Source of the DNA: Adiantum capillus-veneris
Taxonomy: Eukaryota; Streptophyta; Polypodiopsida; Polypodiales; Pteridaceae
Length of the DNA: 64,000 nucleotides
Direction of reading: 5' to 3'
Assembly (NCBI GenBank): GCA_014529385.2
Contig: CM043949.1
Span: forward strand, 149,585,850 to 149,649,849
This document shows positions 59,723 to 64,000 of the stretch, piece by piece. The notes under the pieces are model-generated. The model was not told where the DNA came from, made no database searches, and saw only the letters and a program-made list of their open reading frames with translations. Position numbers and translations under genes: made by a program. Numbering within the stretch: the first letter of the stretch is position 1; the number at the start of each line of letters is the position of its first letter.

Positions 59723-61062
59723 CACTAGGTTGGTAATGGGACACTTTTATGTCTTGGGACACTTTTATGTCCTGTTAAGTGACCATTTTCCTTGAATTAT
59801 GTCAAGAGTTTCAAAATGGATTTTGAGGTGCTATCTGTCTAGAAAGTTGTCTCATGAGCTGAAAAAAACTCGACATTTTTTTGGAATATCAATTCCATCT
59901 TTAACCTTGTCCTTGCACAACATTTCACAACCTAAACTGTGTGAAAAAACCGGTCCTGTTTTTGTCTTTTTACAACTTTTTGCAACTATACCACTCTAGA
60001 ATTCATGTTTGTGAGGTCTATAATGCTAGAGAACTATCTTTAGTAGTCCTCAACATGTCCTGATGCTTCTAGGGAGAAATAAATGTTTAAAGTTGTAAGT
60101 TATGACCAAATTACAAAAATGGTCATATCCTGTTTTTTAGCCAATTTTAGCTCTTGTATGATTTTTTTGGTGGCTTTCATGATATCCAAATGCAGTTTTG
60201 ATTTTCTATGTCCCATATTGTAACATAAAGATAATATTCCTTGAGTTTTGGGGCACCTAATACCCTATTTTGCATAGTAGACAACGATGGTTGATTTTTT
60301 CAATTATAGAAGAAAACGAAACATTCTAGTATATCAAGTATAGCTTTTTCAATATTGTTAGTTTCTTGTGACAACTACATGAATTTTGTAGGTAGTAACC
60401 ATATCTAGTCATAAAGATCAAATTTGGCTATGTATTGAATAGTTTCTATGGGATTCTACAACTCATAATGTTGAACCCAGTTTTTTCATGTTTGCTGTAT
60501 TTAGCACTTCATCTTTGTCCCCAAGATTCACCTTGGTAAGAGATGTATTATTCTTTTGACATGCTCCATGGCTCCTTATAAACCTAAAGGACAACAGGGA
60601 GCTAAGAAAACATGCATATATTATTTGTATTGAGCGTGGCTATAGAAACTTTGATGATAGGTGTGCAGAATGGTAAAAATTCAACTTTTTTGTACCTATT
60701 TCTTTTGGCAAAACAAAAAATAGTGAGTGAGAAGCAATCATATGTTCTGATCACCAACCCATTGAAGTTAACTAGGGAATTTATCTCAAGTCCTACAAAA
60801 ATCCCTAATCTTATTTTTATGCAACAAAACGTAAGAAATGACTGTTTTGATGAAAATGTACTGGTCCATCAACTTTGGAGGCTTGGTGTGACCAAAAGAT
60901 GAGAAATTTTACAAGTTTCTTATTTTTTACATGTGTAGTAGGCCTTGAACTATAACCTCATGAAAGGATTTTACAAAATGAGTGAATCTACTATGGTTTT
61001 GGAGGTTTTTTTCAAAACCCTGAAAGGACACTTTTATGTCCTGTTAGGTTACCAACCTAGTG
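59723..61062. mobile_element. TTAA-flanked non-autonomous DNA transposon (piggyBac-like candidate)
   Basis: 1,340 bp with 14-bp perfect terminal inverted repeats CACTAGGTTGGTAA, bounded on both sides by TTAA (59719-59722 and 61063-61066). The empty site can be inferred from gypsy A1, which reads straight through here (gcaaaacactaagatcaac); the A2 site would have been gcaaaacattaagatcaac. Subterminal ggacacttttatgtc occurs twice at the left end and once at the right. The interior is AT-rich; a 96-codon plus ORF (60612-60902) shows no transposase features. A 4-bp TTAA duplication is the hallmark of piggyBac elements. The CACTA first bases would suggest the CACTA group, but that makes 3-bp duplications. 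Confidence 0.7.
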
Positions 61063-61066
61063 TTAA

Positions 61067-62460
61067 GATCAACCCATGATGCATCCTCTACTGGATAGTT
61101 CTGCCAGTTAACTAAAACTTCCACAATGCCTCTATTTCTTAGATGTTTAAATCGCCTATCTAGCACCAAGTCTGGTTCTATAGTTAATGTTCCGTCATCT
61201 TTCAACTTAGAGGTGTCCTGTAAAACATGATGCACATTACGGATATACTTTTTCAATAATCTCACATGAAATACAGGATGCACTTTAACATGAGAAGGCA
61301 ATTCCAATTTGTAATCGAATGAACTAATGCGCTTCAAAATTTTAAAAGGCCCAGCAAATCATGGAGACAATCTTCTATCCTTACCAAGAACCAAATGAGA
61401 CTTCACAGAAATAACCTTTAAGAAAATCATATCACCAGTTTCATACTCCACAACACAACGTTTCTTGTCATAATACAATTTATGTCTCTTTTGAGCTTCT
61501 CTAATATTCTCCCTGATTTTGGCCAGCTCGCTATCCATTTTCTCAAACATCTCACGTGATAGTTCTACCTTATTCCTTGAGTTAAGAAAATTAATAGGTG
61601 TGGGATAGTTGTAGTCATACATTGCCTAGCAAACAGAGTCATCCTAATAGATGAATGATATGAACTGTTATATGCAAATTCAACCAAAGGCAGATATTCG
61701 TTCCAATTAGATTGGTTTTCATTGACATACAATTGTAACATATCTACTAAAATACGATTCACTCTCTCCGTTTTCCCCATCAGTTTGAGGATGAAAAGCA
61801 GTAGACATACGTAACTGGGTACCTATAGAGTCAAACTTCGCTCTCCAGAAATGAGAAGTGAACTTAGAATCTCTGTCAGACACTATGCTCTCGGGCATGC
61901 CATGCAAACGAAATATCTCCTTCACAAACAAGCGTACAATGGTCAAATCAGTATCAATTATTTTTACAGGAAAGAAGTGAGCTTGTTTTGTGAGTCTATC
62001 TACCACCAAAAAGATCGAGTCATACCCTCCACGAGTAGTCGAAAGTCTAATGATAAAGTCCATGGATATAGACTCCCACTTCTGTAAAAGAATGTCTAAG
62101 GGTTGAAGGTCACCAGGCATCCTCTTATGCTCAATCTTAACTTGTTGACACTCACGCACATAATTCTTAACATCCAATTTCATACGCGGCCAAAAGAATG
62201 AGGTTTTAATCTTCTCATATGTTTTATTTAACCCAGGATGACAAGAGAAAGGTGAATTATGACACTCATGCAGAATTTGACTCTTAAAAGAAGAATTTGC
62301 AGGAATACACAAGCGGTCATAATAATACAGATTTCCCTTATACAAGTGATATATGTTTTCATACATCTCACCAATATTCTCACGCAAGAATTTCAAAATA
62401 GTCATATAAAAGGAATCATTTTCAACTTCAGCATGTATCTCATCAATCAAAACATGATTC
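61067..62460 (-). pseudogene. Gypsy A2 integrase and chromodomain region
   Basis: Contains HECHNSPFSCHPGLNKTYEK, then VRECQQVKIEHK, where 9 bp and one zinc-binding Cys (CFQC in A1) are lost. The core has SMDFIIRLS and VSDRDSKFTSHFW. PQTDGEN is followed by a frameshift (TERVN would follow). WNEYLPLVEFAYNSSYHSS and the chromodomain-like EVLVNWQNYPVEDASWVD come in other frames. At the TAG position of A1 this copy has CAG (GTQLRMSTAFHPQTD), so A2 did not descend from A1. Confidence 0.85.
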
Positions 62461-62600
62461 TCAATCATCTAATTGATACCAATGATAACATCATGGATAT
62501 CAATGTTTATGATATAGAAATCATCTTTATGCTTCCGACTCTTCAAAGAAAAAAATTAATTTTTCTATTAACCCTTTTGTGAAACTATTATTACCACTGG
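62461..62600. other. No feature seen
   Basis: Short AT-rich junction between gypsy A2 and the 869-bp repeat. Confidence 0.5.
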
Positions 62601-64000
62601 TGAGGCGGTCCGGGGCGGGCAACAAGAAGAGCGGCCTCTAAACAACCTTCGAGGCTCATGTGCTGCTCAAATGGGGCTGGGGCAAGCACAATCAGAGACA
62701 ACAACAACCCACACCCAGAAACCAAACAAGAAAAGGGGCACCACCTAGTTGTAGATGCGAACTAGGACGTACGTGATATCTCCTTGTACTCAAATGCACA
62801 AAGAGAGGGGAATGCAAGATAGCCACACACACCAAACACAAACATTCACCACGCTACAGAGAGGTAAAGAGCACAAATCAACTTGAGCAACTCAGTCTTA
62901 GCCTTAAAGACTAGATGCACACAAAGCTTGATGAGAAATAGAGAGACAACACAAAACTTGACCTTATTGCCAATACACAAATTGTCTTAGGGTCACGGGA
63001 GCCCTCTCACCGAGCACCCTCTTACAATTGACCTTTTAGGCAAACAATTCAACAAGCCCTCAAACCACCAAGCATGAAATGGCACAACAAACTTCAAGGA
63101 CAATATACCTTCAACCACTTGATGAGCCAACTTATCAAGTCAATTTGGAGAGAAGAGTCGTCAAAGGTATAGCGTGTCATAGTCTCTCAATGCTAGAACC
63201 ACACAAAGATTAGTTCCAAACAATCATTTCCTCTCATGACATCAACTAACTACACAAAGTTTTGAAAGGTCTTTCAGCATGAGTTCTAGATTCTTATGTG
63301 AAAATGTTTTTTTCCTTTCTTATGTTATGCTAATCCAAACCATATTCTAGATCAATTTTTGTTTCCTTGAAATTAAACTCGGTCATACAAGTTTTCATGA
63401 TTCATATAATCTACTTGATTATCCTGAAATTCAAGCATTCATGCGATACAACAACAATAAGCACCAATTTGAGGCGGTCCGGGGTGGGCAACAAGAAGAG
63501 CGGCCTCTAAACACCCTTCGAGGCTCCCGTGCTGCTCAAATGCGGCTGGGGCAAGCACAATCAGATACAAAAACAACCCACATCCAAAAACCAAACAAGA
63601 AAAGGGGCACCACCTAGTTGTAGATGCGAACTAGGACGCACGTGATATCTCCTTGTACTCAAACGCACAAAGAGAGGGGAATGCAAGATAGACACACACA
63701 CCAAACACAAACATTCACCACGCTAGAGAGAGGTAAAGCGTACAAATCAACTTGAGCAACTCAATCTTAGCCTTAAAGACTAGATGCACACAAATCTTGA
63801 TGAGAAATAGAGAGACAACACAAAACTTGACCTTGTTGCCAATACACAAATTGTCTTAGGGTCATGATGGGAGCCCTCTCACCGAGCACCCTCTTACAAT
63901 TGAAAGTTTTGGCAAACAATTCAACAAGCCCTCAAACCACCAAGCATGAAATGGCACAACAAACTTCAAGGACAATATACCTTCAACCACCTGATGAGCC
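62601..64000. repeat. Direct repeat, period 869 bp, running off the right edge
   Basis: Units start tgaggcggtccgggg at 62601 and 63470. The second is cut by the window after 531 bp. High identity by eye over the whole overlap, with scattered substitutions. No coding region is recognised. It may be a tandem array or an LTR-LTR arrangement; no primer site was found. Confidence 0.8.

Larger units (their letters stand above)
58565..62460 (-). mobile_element. Gypsy A2 (3' LTR and integrase part), truncated and split
   Basis: The 3' LTR starts tgtcacaggaacag at 58565 inside B2 gag, with gacat just left as the likely target duplication. The LTR has the same head and hexamer array as A1 but diverges strongly after about 58945. 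The internal region resumes near 59651, is split at 59719-61066 by the TTAA-bounded element, and ends in the integrase zinc-finger region near 62460. The 5' half, primer site and 5' LTR are missing. Confidence 0.85.

Noticed and set aside
59723-59727. CACTA at the start of the TTAA-bounded element taken as an En/Spm element
   Set aside because: The flanking duplication is TTAA (4 bp), not 3 bp, and the next bases lack the CACTACAAG continuation and subterminal array seen in CACTA-D.
62881-62960. Similarity of the 869-bp repeat to CA-rich text at 900-1140
   Set aside because: Shares only short words such as ggggcaccac; no alignable stretch.

Overview
This window reads as repeat-dense, intergenic nuclear DNA of a land plant, most probably a flowering plant. 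It holds Ty1/copia elements with a TGGTATCAGAGC primer site, Ty3/gypsy chromoviruses, CACTA (En/Spm) elements with a TNP2-type transposase, an L1-type LINE relic, captured pieces of plant-type genes (linker histone H1, a HIPP metallochaperone, probably a PPR protein) and many long (GA)n arrays. The species cannot be named from this sequence. I see no intact host gene, no rRNA, no tRNA, no CRISPR and no organellar block. Nearly every coding stretch is a broken transposon gene.

Layout: 1-870 copia integrase/RT fragment (minus). 1870-5662 block alpha-1 (LTR-like piece, PPR-like relic, CACTA-associated relics). 5663-6877 one end of a CACTA element (called CACTA-D) with a three-exon second gene. 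6878-7168 two spliced gypsy scraps. 7177-12677 block beta-1, mostly gypsy element B1. 13464-13616 a lone 5' LTR with primer site. 14057-15815 a small LTR element carrying a histone H1 pseudogene. 17041-17424 LINE relic. 18170-24698 a complete-length gypsy chromovirus (A1) with target duplication ATATA. 25358-26316 a 479-bp tandem duplication. 26505-27282 an unidentified GC-rich ORF. 27600-33076 mostly unassignable decayed sequence with LTR and integrase scraps. 33077-45490 block alpha-2, split by a CACTA-D insertion (35626-39640) that carries a HIPP-like pseudogene, and continuing into a second CACTA transposase pseudogene (CACTA-C). 46875-52318 a structurally complete copia element with 143-bp LTRs and target duplication GAAAT. 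53671-58564 block beta-2 (gypsy B2). 58565-62460 gypsy A2, itself split by a 1,340-bp element bounded by TTAA (59723-61062). 62601-64000 an 869-bp direct repeat running off the window.

The main large-scale structure is a direct, same-strand duplication. Blocks alpha-1 and beta-1 (about 2-12 kb) recur in the same order and orientation as alpha-2 and beta-2 (about 33-58 kb). Shared stop codons and shared internal duplications show that an already dead gypsy copy was duplicated, rather than two independent insertions. Later insertions and deletions stretched the second copy. No genes here act together as a host pathway. The biology is transposon nesting, gene-fragment capture and decay.
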